Assembly (NCBI RefSeq): GCF_026625745.1
Contig: NZ_CP113061.1
Coordinates: 1,203,501-1,267,500, forward strand
DNA from: Asticcacaulis sp. SL142
GTDB lineage: Bacteria > Pseudomonadota > Alphaproteobacteria > Caulobacterales > Caulobacteraceae
DNA: 64,000 bases
Reading direction: 5' to 3'
Shown here: piece after piece, positions 1-8,484 of the stretch
Position numbering within the stretch: the first letter of the stretch is position 1
How the letters are laid out: every line of letters starts with the position of its first letter
Position numbers and translations under genes: made by a program
Notes under the pieces: generated by a model
What the model saw: the letters and a program-made list of their open reading frames with translations, nothing else
The model's database searches: none
Told to the model about the DNA's origin: nothing

Positions 1-986
1 ATGCAGCGCAGAGCGCCCGACGCCAAAGCGGGTTTCAGCAGGTTGGACGCATCCATCGCCCCGCCCGACGTGGCTCCTGCACCGATGACGGTGTGGATTT
101 CGTCGATGAACAGGACGGCGTTCGGATGGGCCTCAAGCTCCTTGACGACCTGCTTGACGCGCTCCTCAAAGTCACCGCGATAACGCGTGCCCGCCAAAAG
201 TGTACCCATGTCGAGGCTGTAGATGGTGGCCCCAGCCAGAACTTCCGGCACTTCGCCGTCAACGATTTTTTTGGCCAGACCTTCGGCAATGGCGGTCTTG
301 CCCACGCCCGGATCACCGACCAGCAGCGGGTTGTTCTTGGTCCGGCGGCACAGGATCTGAATGGCGCGCTCAACCTCGGCATGACGGCCGATCAGCGGAT
401 CAACCTTGCCGTGGCGCGACTTTTCATTCAGGTCAACGCAGTAGGCGGCCAGAGCATCGCCGGTTGACTTTTCGCCCTTGGATTTTTCATCCGACGGCGC
501 ACCGTCTTCGGAGGCGCTGCGCACGGCGCGCGGTTCCGACGCACCCGGCTTCTTGGCAATACCGTGAGCGATGAAATTGACCGCATCATAGCGCGTCATT
601 TCCTGCTCCTGCAGGAAAAAGGCGGCGTGAGACTCGCGCTCCGAGAAAATGGCGACCAGCACATTAGCGCCGGTAACTTCATCGCGGCCCGACGACTGGA
701 CGTGAATGACCGCGCGCTGAATGACGCGCTGGAAACCGGCCGTGGGCTTGGCTTCTTCGGACTGCGGCACCACCAGCGATTTGAGGTCGGTCTCGATATA
801 GGCGTTCAGCGCCACGCGTAGTTTTGATAAATCCACATTACACGCGGTCATGACGGCGGCGGAGTCCACATCGTCAATGAGGGCGAGGAGGAGGTGCTCT
901 AAGGTCGCATACTCATGATGATGAGCATTGGCGTGCCCGACGGCCCGATGAAGCGTGTCTTCAAGCGCGCTGGAAAATGATGGCAT
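1..986 (-). CDS. clpA: ATP-dependent Clp protease ATP-binding subunit ClpA (5' part, runs off left edge)
   Basis: This is the AAA+ unfoldase that feeds substrates to ClpP in the cytoplasm. About 328 N-terminal residues are in the window. The Clp N domain (roughly residues 1-145) contains the typical [11 protein letters not shown] stretch. An acidic linker follows, then the first ATPase module with Walker A GDPGVGKT near residue 222 and Walker B LFIDEIH near residue 287. The ATG at 984-986 is preceded by a strong TAAGGAGG-like ribosome site, which fixes the start. The C-terminal half and second ATPase module lie outside the window. The gene lies just downstream of clpS on the same strand, with 163 bp between, the usual arrangement for adaptor and unfoldase. 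Confidence 0.95.
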   Translation of the reverse strand, partial: MPSFSSALEDTLHRAVGHANAHHHEYATLEHLLLALIDDVDSAAVMTACNVDLSKLRVALNAYIETDLKSLVVPQSEEAKPTAGFQRVIQRAVIHVQSSGRDEVTGANVLVAIFSERESHAAFFLQEQEMTRYDAVNFIAHGIAKKPGASEPRAVRSASEDGAPSDEKSKGEKSTGDALAAYCVDLNEKSRHGKVDPLIGRHAEVERAIQILCRRTKNNPLLVGDPGVGKTAIAEGLAKKIVDGEVPEVLAGATIYSLDMGTLLAGTRYRGDFEERVKQVVKELEAHPNAVLFIDEIHTVIGAGATSGGAMDASNLLKPALASGALRC

Positions 987-1149
987 GTTCAGCCTCCTTA
1001 AAGCTGTGAGTCAAAACTCTATACTCTCTAGTCCTTTATTCTTGCCCCATAGGTAGTTCGCGAAACTTAAAGTAAGCTAGTTGTTCGCTTGCCAAAAACG
1101 CGGCCGGAATTCTAAAAACTGTATCTTCATCTATTACATAGGAAGCGGA

Positions 1150-1536
1150 TCAATCCTTTTCCATAGTACATTGCAGCGGATGCTGATGTCGGCGGGCCAT
1201 ATCGACGACCTGAGCCACCTTCGTTTCCGCCACTTCGTAAGTAAACACCCCGCATACGCCCACGCCCGTCTGATGGACATGCAGCATGACGCGGGTGGCG
1301 TCCTCACGCGACTTGTTAAAGAACCGCTCAAGGACATAGACCACAAACTCCATCGGGGTGTAGTCGTCATTGAGGATCAGCACGCGGTACAGCGACGGCT
1401 TCTGAGGCTTCGGCTTGGCATCAACAACCGCAAACGGGGCCTGGTCAGGCTTAATGTCGGGAGTCTTCGTCCCGCCCTTACCCGCTGCCGTCACTGCGCC
1501 TGCTGACTTTACTGCGATCGTCATCGACTGTGCCAT
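1150..1536 (-). CDS. clpS: ATP-dependent Clp protease adaptor ClpS
   Basis: ClpS binds the ClpA N domain and delivers N-degron substrates to ClpAP. The conserved core is present: [17 protein letters not shown], then the helix with [26 protein letters not shown], and the [11 protein letters not shown] tail. The ATG at 1536 gives 128 residues, close to the 106-120 usual for the family. A longer in-frame version starting with TTG at 1590 (146 aa) has its own AGAGG ribosome site about 8 bases upstream, so the start is not settled. The N-terminal extension is rich in Ala, Lys and Pro and looks disordered. Expected to be transcribed toward clpA. Confidence 0.93.
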   Translation of the reverse strand: MAQSMTIAVKSAGAVTAAGKGGTKTPDIKPDQAPFAVVDAKPKPQKPSLYRVLILNDDYTPMEFVVYVLERFFNKSREDATRVMLHVHQTGVGVCGVFTYEVAETKVAQVVDMARRHQHPLQCTMEKD

Positions 1537-1590
1537 GATGTTAGCGCCCTCAACCTCCTCAAGCGCGAAATCAAACCCGTTACCCGACAA

Positions 1591-2045
1591 GACTAAACCT
1601 CTTTGTTTTAACCATACCCTAACGGCGTTCTTTCAACTTAACGCCACCGACCTGAAGGTCGGATGAACGAAGCGATTTTAACGCCGGTTGGGAACGTAGC
1701 CTAATGAAGATAGTACAAACTTTGAACCTGTTAAGGGGCAATCGCCAATACTATCCCCCGTTACGATCACAGTTTACGCCTCTCCGTTACACGCCCACAA
1801 CACTCTGTTTTTATTAACCAATTTTTGAGCAAAAGCGCCAAAATAGCACTTTAAGCCCTGAAATTAGTTAGCACCTCAATTTTATCCTTCTCGTTGGTGT
1901 AAATTAGCACCAGTGAATTTGGCTAAAATCAAAACTATCTGAAAACGATCAGATACTGATTCAAAGTTTGGAACCATCGCCGCAGCGCAACAACTCACGA
2001 TTTGGTGACGATTGTTTCAATCCACAAGTATGAGCCATTGGTATG
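1591..2045. other. Intergenic region between clpS and prophage relic
   Basis: About 450 bp, AT-richer than its surroundings, with no convincing reading frame on either strand. It probably carries the clpS promoter on the minus strand. It also abuts the 3' end of the prophage relic, so it may contain a decayed attachment site. I found no clear direct repeat that would mark one. Confidence 0.4.
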
Positions 2046-2594
2046 TCAGCACTTCAAATTCGCAAACGGTAATTTTCCGCACCGCGCTTTAAAATCTCTG
2101 AGCAGCTTCGTTTCAAATGCCGATGGTGATGGATCACTTTCGCCTAATGATTTCCACGCTACGATCAGGTCATTGGCATAGGCTAATTGCCATATGTAAC
2201 GACCGCCCCAATGCCCTACGGGTTTGCCAGTTCCAAAATCAAAGTAGGATTTAAGACGCTTTCTTAGAGTCGCTTTGCTACCACGACTACCAGCCTTGCC
2301 GACATAGACCACGGATTCATCATCCAACCATTTAGCGGTCAGTTTATCAGTGCTGACAGTAGGGTCACGACCTTTGAAATGACCACCAGTGCTTTCGATT
2401 ATGAACGATGGCGTTGAACCTGACACCGATTTATTGATCGATTCAACGCGCGTAATAACCTGACGCGGCGTCCCTTTTTTGTCCGGTGCCAGATTTGGAA
2501 CCAGTGCGGTTACGGTCGAGGTCTCGTTCGAGAACGACTTAGATGTGTTAAAAAACCAAGCGTCAGAATAGAGCCTTGATGATTTCTTTGTCAT
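2046..2594 (-). CDS. GIY-YIG-like nuclease domain protein in prophage relic
   Basis: A protein of about 182 residues if the ATG at 2594 is used; the open frame extends to 2627. The C-terminal half looks like a GIY-YIG endonuclease core: VVYVGKAG near residues 85-91, a downstream LRKRLKSY helix with basic residues, the HWGGRYIWQLA block, and a Glu in the FETKLLRDF helix where the family has its metal-binding Glu. The N-terminal half is not recognised. Its 5' end overlaps the 3' end of the tape measure frame by about 30 bp in another frame, which suggests either a compact phage gene junction or a deletion join. Substrate unknown; a homing or morn-type phage endonuclease is one possibility. Confidence 0.6.
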   Translation of the reverse strand: MTKKSSRLYSDAWFFNTSKSFSNETSTVTALVPNLAPDKKGTPRQVITRVESINKSVSGSTPSFIIESTGGHFKGRDPTVSTDKLTAKWLDDESVVYVGKAGSRGSKATLRKRLKSYFDFGTGKPVGHWGGRYIWQLAYANDLIVAWKSLGESDPSPSAFETKLLRDFKARCGKLPFANLKC

Positions 2595-4083
2595 CAGCCC
2601 TACGACCAGCCGGTGTTCTGGCTTCATTTTTAGAAATGGATGACCTGAGTGCTATTTGCTCACGCTCAATTTCAGCCAATGCAGCAGCTTTTTGAGCCTT
2701 AGCGTATTCATATAATGATTGAGCCGCAGCGCCGGTCTGACCAGCGAATGATGTCATTTTACCAGCGGCATCATCGGCATTATCGCCAAGGGTTTTAGTA
2801 TCGTCAGCCGCTAGCTTTAAGAGATTGCCATATTTCTTGATGACATTTTCAGCGGATTCAGATGTTGCTTGAAGCTCTTTCAAATCGTTGTTGGCATCGT
2901 TCATTGCCAGCGCTAAAGCGCCAAAGACAACCGTCAAACCAGTGATCGCTAACCCAACGGTTCCCCCAAATGCCATCAGCGTCTTATTAGCCGCGCCTGT
3001 CAGAGCGTTCATCGCCATTGTGGTTCTGGCTGATGCGATGCTGACCCCATTCAATGATTCCATTTTCGCAGCATCAGCAGCAGCGGATGCGTATGTGGCA
3101 GCGGTCAGGTTGACGGTCATGCCGATCAGTCGCGCACCAGCCACGGTCATACCAATAGTAATAGCCGCCGTGACCAGATCAAGATTTTCAGCGATCAGTT
3201 CCAGCGCCTGACCCAAACGCTGGCTGACATGAAGTGACTGATCGCCCATGCCAACATACATTGTGATGGCATTGGTCAGCTTGGTCATGCCTTGCTCGAC
3301 GGTCTGGACTGACTTTCCAGCATTGGCTTCTAATTCGGCTGAACCAGCGATTAACAGGTCAAAGAACTGACGGCTGGAAACACCCCCTGAAATGATGTCA
3401 GCCTTGAGAGCCGACACATTACCCGCGTATTTTGATGACGCATTAGCAGCAGCCAGCACCAGAGAAGGCATGGATTCAATGATAGAATTATATTCTTCGG
3501 CTTGAACACGACCAGAACCCAAAGCCTGTGATAGCTGTAATAATCCGCCTGATGCCGCCGTGGCATTGGTGCCTGACACCTTCAAAGCCAGACCAACGGT
3601 ATTTGTCAGGTCAGTGATTTCAGCCTGAGTGACGCCAAGGTTTTTAGCGCTTTGAGACACCTTGCCATACAGGCTACCCAACGCTTCAAGAGGTGCCGCG
3701 TTTTTCTGAGCCTGTTCAAATAAAGTCTGTTGAACGCCTTCGAGATTAGCGCCTTCGAGACCGGCGACTTTCAAACTGTTAGAAAAACGGATGGACGCAT
3801 CATTGGCAGCGATGGCTTTGCTGACGGTCACAATACCGGCAAGCGCCGGAACCAACCGTGTCGCAGCGGCGCTCATGCTGTTCAGACCACTTACCTGATC
3901 CGATATCGACTTTTGGATATTTGAAGATTTCCACGCTTTATCAATTGCGGTTGTCGTTTTGACATTATCGTTCGCAATCTTTTTCATGGTCGCGTCGATC
4001 TTTTTACCGAGCGCATCCATCTGTTTTTGGACTTTGAGCGTGTCCGCCGTGAATTGGGTCTCTAACTGAGTTTGAATAGCCAT
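2563..4083 (-). CDS. Phage tail tape measure protein, truncated
   Basis: 506 residues, rich in Ala, Asn, Ser and Thr, with long amphipathic helices. The N-terminal part resembles the lambda/TP901-type tape measure N-terminal region (the ASIRFSNSLKVAGLEG stretch, then the segment with LNTV-like repeats and VEQGMTKLTNAI near residue 270). Two hydrophobic stretches lie near residues 310-335 and 370-395. Functional tape measures normally run beyond 600-1000 residues, so this one appears cut at its 3' end and closes on a short tail after ARTPAGRR. It sets tail length in an intact phage; here it is most likely non-functional. It sits 17 bp downstream of a tail-chaperone-like gene, the normal phage order. 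Confidence 0.72.
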   Translation of the reverse strand: MAIQTQLETQFTADTLKVQKQMDALGKKIDATMKKIANDNVKTTTAIDKAWKSSNIQKSISDQVSGLNSMSAAATRLVPALAGIVTVSKAIAANDASIRFSNSLKVAGLEGANLEGVQQTLFEQAQKNAAPLEALGSLYGKVSQSAKNLGVTQAEITDLTNTVGLALKVSGTNATAASGGLLQLSQALGSGRVQAEEYNSIIESMPSLVLAAANASSKYAGNVSALKADIISGGVSSRQFFDLLIAGSAELEANAGKSVQTVEQGMTKLTNAITMYVGMGDQSLHVSQRLGQALELIAENLDLVTAAITIGMTVAGARLIGMTVNLTAATYASAAADAAKMESLNGVSIASARTTMAMNALTGAANKTLMAFGGTVGLAITGLTVVFGALALAMNDANNDLKELQATSESAENVIKKYGNLLKLAADDTKTLGDNADDAAGKMTSFAGQTGAAAQSLYEYAKAQKAAALAEIEREQIALRSSISKNEARTPAGRRADDKEIIKALF

Positions 4084-4100
4084 CAGTTATTTATTGCTGG

Positions 4101-4367
4101 CTAATCAAACATCCCTTCGTAATACTCACCAGCAGCCTTTAGCTTTTCGATGACCTGGTCTTTAGTTAGGGTCTTAGCTTTCTTGTCCTTTTCCGATTTA
4201 GGCAGGGTTTTGAGAAAGCCGATTTTGGCTTGTTCAAATTCATATAATGACATCCCATTCACCTCTTGAGGCGTGAATCCCATCGCCGCCGTTGAATATG
4301 TGGATTCTGCCCGATCACTTAAACTTGATCGCAGGTGCAGCATCCTGTGAATATCATCACGAACCAT
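4101..4367 (-). CDS. Phage tail assembly chaperone-like protein (remnant)
   Basis: 88 residues, mostly helical and charged. Its position directly upstream of the tape measure gene is where tail assembly chaperones (lambda G/GT type) lie. The segment with MSLYEFEQAKIGFLKTLP and the acidic-basic C-terminus fit that class only loosely. The frame stays open upstream of the ATG through an imperfectly duplicated segment and is cut by a stop near 4420, so the gene has probably lost its original 5' end. No capsid, portal or terminase genes are present, so this is a relic. Family assignment rests mainly on context. Confidence 0.45.
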   Translation of the reverse strand: MVRDDIHRMLHLRSSLSDRAESTYSTAAMGFTPQEVNGMSLYEFEQAKIGFLKTLPKSEKDKKAKTLTKDQVIEKLKAAGEYYEGMFD

Positions 4368-4450
4368 TTTACGTTGCGCTAACGCCGCTCGGGCGGCCCC
4401 GTTCGCCTCTTGAGCTACATTTTAGTGCGCTAACGCTGCGCTTCTTGAGC
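4365..4450. repeat. Imperfect tandem duplication at prophage relic edge
   Basis: Two tandem copies read on the plus strand from CATTTTA through GCGCTAACGC to TCTTGAGC. Copy one is 4365-4415. Copy two is 4418-4450 and lacks about 18 internal bases found in copy one. Upstream of the tail-chaperone-like ATG the copies stay partly in frame, so the duplication touches the lost 5' end of that gene. Confidence 0.6.
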
Positions 4451-4453
4451 GCG

Positions 4454-4491
4454 AAAAAAAATCCCCGGAAGGTTGTTGAGACCATCCGGGG
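4454..4491 (-). terminator. Rho-independent terminator of the phasin gene
   Basis: On the minus strand, a CCCCGGA / TCCGGGG stem (4463-4491) is followed by eight T residues (4454-4461 as A on the plus strand). It lies about 95 bp beyond the phasin stop codon and would also insulate the prophage relic from phasin transcription. Confidence 0.8.
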
Positions 4492-4585
4492 CTACAGCAA
4501 TTTGGCGAATTGCAGCTATAAATTTTAAGTGCCGGTCTGATACGCGACCGGCCAATGACCGGCGAATAACCGAAGATTACTAAAA

Positions 4586-5023
4586 CTACTTGTAAGACTG
4601 GAACTTCTCAACCGCCGCCGTCATGCGGGCGTTGATCGGCTTGAAGGTGTCTTTGAACGAGGCCGACAGGGTTTCAGAAATCGTATTCATTTCCGACACA
4701 TAGGCTTCGATCGACGACTTGGCCCAGGACGATTGCAGTTCAATCACTTCCTGTACGCTCTTGGCGGTCGACAGGCTCTTGCCCGCTGCAACTGCGTCTT
4801 CCCAGTTCTTTTTGGCGAAAGCGGCGGTTTGGGCGCCAACGGTTTCAACACCCTTGGTCGCGGCCGTCATGCTCTCGATGACCGCTTCAATGTTGCCCTT
4901 GGACAGGCTGTTGACTTCGTTGAGCATACCCAACGACTTTTCAACGCCGTCTTTGAAGGCTTGGTTGCCGGCAACCGAGGCGCGCTCGACGGTTGATTTG
5001 AAAGCTTCTGTACCCGTATCCAT
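4586..5023 (-). CDS. Phasin family protein (PHA granule-associated)
   Basis: 145 residues, almost entirely helical, without cysteine or signal peptide. Phasins coat polyhydroxyalkanoate granules and limit their size. The family pattern is visible: an Ala/Ser/Glu-rich helix, then KNWEDAVAAGKSLSTAKSVQEVIELQSSWAKSSIEAYVSE, the phasin core with alternating hydrophobics, and a C-terminal helix. The ATG at 5023 has GGGAGA about 8 bases upstream. Monocistronic, with its own terminator and a perfect palindrome TTGTGCA-G-TGCACAA about 150 bp upstream, which is a good candidate for a PHA-responsive repressor site. No phaC or phaZ is in the window. Confidence 0.85.
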   Translation of the reverse strand: MDTGTEAFKSTVERASVAGNQAFKDGVEKSLGMLNEVNSLSKGNIEAVIESMTAATKGVETVGAQTAAFAKKNWEDAVAAGKSLSTAKSVQEVIELQSSWAKSSIEAYVSEMNTISETLSASFKDTFKPINARMTAAVEKFQSYK

Positions 5024-5171
5024 GTCAAATATCTCCCTATTTGATGCTAAAGGACTCTTGGTCGAGTCTCAGTCTTATTGGCGAAAAAATATCGCCATAA
5101 GTGCAAAACCACTCAGAAACACAACCATTGAAAGCATTTATAACGCAAGCGCACACCGATGTCAAACATTA

Positions 5172-5186
5172 TTGTGCAGTGCACAA
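5172..5186. promoter_or_regulatory. Palindromic operator candidate upstream of phasin gene
   Basis: A perfect inverted repeat TTGTGCA-G-TGCACAA lies 149 bp upstream of the phasin start. PhaR-type repressors of alphaproteobacteria regulate phasin genes through TGC/GCA-containing palindromes, so PhaR is the leading candidate. Seen: the palindrome. Inferred: its regulator. Confidence 0.5.
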
Positions 5187-5501
5187 AATTCTACGTACGC
5201 AAATACCGCCGGTTACCTCACTCAGGATTCCCCCATTGCGGGAGGCCCCTTTATAACCAGCCAAAAGACGCGGCTTAATGCCAAAGGTAGGATTTGTAAA
5301 AAATTTAATCTGTAAGCGTTTTACGACACGACGCGGCTTAAACTACGTCACAGCTTATATATTAGCGCGACTCACGCCGGATAAGCCTGATCCTGCGCGT
5401 TAAGGGTTTGTAAGCCATAACGGCGTTTTATAGTAAGCTTATTTAACGGCGGCGCGTACCTCCGCTACATTTTGGGCTCAATTGCGCGTTATCGTGACCA
5501 T

Positions 5502-5543
5502 ATAGTTACAGGTAGTAAGTTGATAGTTACAGGTAGTAAGTTG
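5502..5543. repeat. Perfect tandem duplication, 2 x 21 bp
   Basis: The 21-bp unit beginning ATAGTTACAGG and ending GTAAGTTG occurs twice with no spacer and no mismatch (5502-5522, 5523-5543). It lies in the 640-bp gap between the divergent phasin and D,D-carboxypeptidase genes. It could be a recent slippage product or a doubled protein-binding site. Confidence 0.9.
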
Positions 5544-5593
5544 ACTAATCCGCCCCAGCCTGTTGAATTAAGCTTAACCGTGTGGCGGATGGG

Positions 5594-5637
5594 ATCGGGA
5601 ATCGTGACACGCCTTACCCAAGGTATGATTTCCCGAT
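5594..5637. repeat. Inverted repeat upstream of D,D-carboxypeptidase gene
   Basis: ATCGGGAATC at 5594-5603 pairs with GATTTCCCGAT at 5627-5637 with a single bulged base. The loop of about 23 bases contains a smaller TACC/GGTA pairing. It lies roughly 90 bp ahead of the preferred start codon, in the probable 5' leader. Role unknown. Confidence 0.4.
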
Positions 5638-5728
5638 GCTGACTTAAGTTTTTTAATCAGTGCCCGATTTTTTTATAAAAAAGGCACAAGGTTGTGGCGT
5701 AAATCTAGTAAATAAGGAGCTTGGCCCG

Positions 5729-7180
5729 TTGCGTATCCTCCCCTCAGCCAAGACGCGAATGTCTCTTGAACGCATTTCGCGTAAAACTGCCGTACCGGCC
5801 TCAAAAGCCCGTGCGATTGCTGTAGCACGTCCCCAGCGCACCGCGCTGTCCGCGCTGATCGCGACCCTTATTTGCCTGATGATGGTGATCGGTTTTGCCA
5901 CCGCCGCACGAGCTCAGGACTTGTCCGAACAAAGCGCGCGTTATGCCGCCATTGTCGTCGATGCCCAATCCGGTGAAGTCTTTTACGCCAGCCGCGCCGA
6001 TAGTCAGCGCTACCCCGCCTCCCTCACCAAGATCATGACACTCTATATGGCATTTGAAGCCATCTCGATGGGTGAGTTAAAGCCCACCGACCTGATCACC
6101 ATGTCGCCGCACGCCGCCTCCATGCAGCCGGTCAAGGTCTGGCTGAAAGCTGGCGAGACTATTGACGTCGATTCGGCCATGAAGCTGGTCGCCCTCTATT
6201 CCGCCAACGATCTGGCTGCGGCGCTTGGTGAAAAGATCGGCGGCACCGAAGCGCGGTTTGGGGCCTTGATGACCCTCCGCGCTAAGGAACTGGGCATGAC
6301 CCAGACCAATTTCGTCAATGCGTCGGGTCTGCCCGATAACCGTCAGGTGTCTTCTGCCCGCGACTTCGCCATTCTGGCGCGCGCGGTGATGCGCGACTAC
6401 CCGCAATATTATGAATATTTCCACATCAAGAACTACACCTGGCGCGGTAAGACCTATCATAACCACAATCCGCTGCTGGCCATGTCCGGTGTCGATGGCA
6501 TGAAGACCGGCGTGACCAATGCCGCCGGCTACAATCTGGTCGCTTCTCAGGTCAAGGGCAACCGCCGCCTGATCGCCGTCATGTTGGGCGGCGACAACAA
6601 ATCCCAGCGCCGTGAGCACGTCACCGCCCTGCTCAACACCGGTTTTGACGTCATCGCCCGCCGCAATAAGGGTGAAGAAATCCTTGTGGCTCAAACGGCC
6701 TTTACGCAGTCTTTTGGATCGGCCTCGGCATCGCCCTACACCGTTCTGGCCCGCAACGATCAACTGATGAGCGACGCCCAGTTACGCGACGCCCTGCAAG
6801 GGTCGGAAATGGCCAATTTGTCCGAAGACGTGCAGCGCCTAAGCTCCACCGCCAATGCTCCGGCTGTGGCCAAAGCGCTGGCGGAGGCCAAGGCCAAACC
6901 GGCGGCCAAGAAAACCGCGACCAAGGCCAAGAAAAAAGACCCTGACGCCATCTGGGCCATTCAGGTCGGCGCCTTTAAGCAAAAGTCACTGGCTCAGGAC
7001 TGGACTAAGGATTTGAAAAAGCGCTTCAAATCCAATCTGGCCGAGGCTGTGTCTGACGTCAGCCGTAACGCCAACGGCTGGTATCGCACCCGCTTTGTTG
7101 AGATGACCAAGGCGCAGGCCCAGAAAGCCTGTAAGGCGATTGAGGCCAAGCGGCTCGATTGCATGGTGGTCAAATCTTGA
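5729..7180 (+). CDS. D-alanyl-D-alanine carboxypeptidase with SPOR domain
   Basis: A penicillin-binding protein of the DacC/DacF type (peptidase S11) that trims the terminal D-Ala of peptidoglycan pentapeptides in the periplasm. Motifs in order: a hydrophobic signal/anchor segment ending ATAARAQ, SLTK (catalytic Ser and Lys, about residue 98), SAN near the middle, and KTG in DGMKTGVTNAAGYN near residue 259. A Lys/Ala-rich linker leads to a C-terminal SPOR domain (AIQVGAFKQ to CMVVKS), which in this family binds denuded septal glycan and suggests action at the division site. A TTG at 5729 has AAGGAG about 9 bases upstream and is preferred; ATG at 5759 (no ribosome site) or 5660 are alternatives. 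Confidence 0.9.
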   Translation: MRILPSAKTRMSLERISRKTAVPASKARAIAVARPQRTALSALIATLICLMMVIGFATAARAQDLSEQSARYAAIVVDAQSGEVFYASRADSQRYPASLTKIMTLYMAFEAISMGELKPTDLITMSPHAASMQPVKVWLKAGETIDVDSAMKLVALYSANDLAAALGEKIGGTEARFGALMTLRAKELGMTQTNFVNASGLPDNRQVSSARDFAILARAVMRDYPQYYEYFHIKNYTWRGKTYHNHNPLLAMSGVDGMKTGVTNAAGYNLVASQVKGNRRLIAVMLGGDNKSQRREHVTALLNTGFDVIARRNKGEEILVAQTAFTQSFGSASASPYTVLARNDQLMSDAQLRDALQGSEMANLSEDVQRLSSTANAPAVAKALAEAKAKPAAKKTATKAKKKDPDAIWAIQVGAFKQKSLAQDWTKDLKKRFKSNLAEAVSDVSRNANGWYRTRFVEMTKAQAQKACKAIEAKRLDCMVVKS

Positions 7181-7184
7181 TCAT

Positions 7185-7228
7185 AAAAAAGCGCTTTGCC
7201 CCAAGACTGTGGTTGAAGCGCTTTTTTT
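7185..7228. terminator. Bidirectional rho-independent terminator
   Basis: AAAAAAGCGCTT (7185-7196) pairs with AAGCGCTTTTTTT (7216-7228) around a 19-base loop. A- and T-runs on the two sides suit both the carboxypeptidase gene on the plus strand and the convergent acyltransferase gene, whose last codons overlap the 3' arm. Confidence 0.8.
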
Positions 7229-8375
7229 ATGCCGCCTGATCGTTAGCAGCGCGGCTTAAGGCCCGTTTGGCGGTGCCGCCCATAGCTTTCAGCCAGCCTG
7301 ATGCCGACACCTCACAGGCCTGAATAATATTAAAGCGGCGGCGCAGGCTCAGGCGCACGCTTTTCGCCTGACTTTTCAACATCGGCAGGGCCTCGACCAG
7401 ACTATCCAGAATAAGCTCGCCCACGCTCGGTACTGACGACACAACCCCTTCAAGGCATGCCGTCTCCGGCGTCGTCAGAACGTGCTTATACTGCTCGCCG
7501 CCACAGCCGAAATCGACCCGCTTCACCCCCAGCGCCTCAACGTGCTGCATGATGCGCATAGAGAGCAGAATGCCGGGGCTATAGCGGCCATAGCTTTCCG
7601 CATAGGCCGGGAACCAGAAATGCAGATTATCGCCCTTGATCAGGCAGATCTCAGCCGCAACCAACGCGCCCTCATGGCGGAAAACACCTACCCGCAGACC
7701 AAAGCCCTGATCTTGATAGCCAGCCAAGGTTTTAAGCAGGGTCAGGGTCCAGCCGCAGGTAAAGACATCATGCAGGCCTGAGCGCTTATATTGCAGGCGT
7801 TTCTGGTCGATGATCCATTCGATGATGGCCGATGTCGCCATTTCCCACGAAAACTCAAAGCCGCCAAAGTCTTTATCGACATTACGAGTACATCTGCCGA
7901 TGTTCTTGAAAAACTTGTGGTGTTCGGCTTTTTGAGTCTCAAACCACGCCTCATAGCTGTGCGACAGATCGGCGATGCGGCGGATATGGTTGGTGGTTCT
8001 GGCCGCCGGGTTCATCGGCCCGACCCAGCCCTGAAACACCAGATGTTGAGCCCCCAGCGATTTTAACAACGCTTTGAAATCGATCTGTAAATCGCGGCGA
8101 CCGATAATGCCGTGATAATCGGTTAGCGGTGCCCCCAGCGGCTGAATAGTCCGCCCGCGGCGCTGAAACGGAAAGAAACCGGCCACCTGGTCGCCTTCAT
8201 AGAGCCGCGCCACAAACGCCTTGGGCACACTTTGACCAATGGCCATGACGTAACGCACATCGAAATAGGGCCCGATCAAGTCGTCGCGCTCGGTCATAAA
8301 GCCTTGCCACAGCCTGACATCCTCCGCGCTCAATTGATCGGGCTTAATGATGTCAACACGGGAGTGTTTGACCAT
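7227..8375 (-). CDS. GNAT-type acyltransferase, CelD/BcsL (FemAB-like) family
   Basis: 382 residues, cytoplasmic, with no signal peptide. The central block (HHKFFKNIGRCTRNVDKDFG, then the ALVAAEICLIKGDNLHFWFPAY stretch and GILLSMRIMQHVEALGVKRVDFGCGGEQYKH) matches the acetyltransferase fold called CelD or Acetyltransf_6, a double GNAT fold related to FemAB. Members acylate cell-surface polysaccharide or related precursors. The final 60 residues are basic and may contact membrane. Transcribed convergently with the carboxypeptidase gene. Substrate cannot be told from sequence. Confidence 0.7.
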   Translation of the reverse strand: MVKHSRVDIIKPDQLSAEDVRLWQGFMTERDDLIGPYFDVRYVMAIGQSVPKAFVARLYEGDQVAGFFPFQRRGRTIQPLGAPLTDYHGIIGRRDLQIDFKALLKSLGAQHLVFQGWVGPMNPAARTTNHIRRIADLSHSYEAWFETQKAEHHKFFKNIGRCTRNVDKDFGGFEFSWEMATSAIIEWIIDQKRLQYKRSGLHDVFTCGWTLTLLKTLAGYQDQGFGLRVGVFRHEGALVAAEICLIKGDNLHFWFPAYAESYGRYSPGILLSMRIMQHVEALGVKRVDFGCGGEQYKHVLTTPETACLEGVVSSVPSVGELILDSLVEALPMLKSQAKSVRLSLRRRFNIIQACEVSASGWLKAMGGTAKRALSRAANDQAA

Positions 8376-8484
8376 GGGTGTGTTTCCGCGCGTTTAAGTT
8401 CGTCGCCACCCTACCCGAATATGATTAAACCCTACCTAAGCACCATAGTAAACAAGCGATTACCACATGCGCCATGTTACCGCA

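Larger units (their letters stand above)
2046..4450. mobile_element. Prophage relic (tail module fragment)
   Basis: Three minus-strand genes of phage type (tail chaperone-like, truncated tape measure, GIY-YIG protein) lie between clpS and the phasin gene. The DNA is visibly more AT-rich than the flanks. No integrase, portal, capsid, lysis or regulatory gene is present. Both ends look eroded: the 5' end lies in a short imperfect duplication at 4365-4450, and the 3' end opens into a gene-free stretch. Boundaries are approximate. Confidence 0.65.

Noticed and set aside
2563-2627. Programmed frameshift joining tape measure and GIY-YIG frames
   Set aside because: No slippery heptamer or downstream structure is visible at the overlap; a deletion join is simpler.
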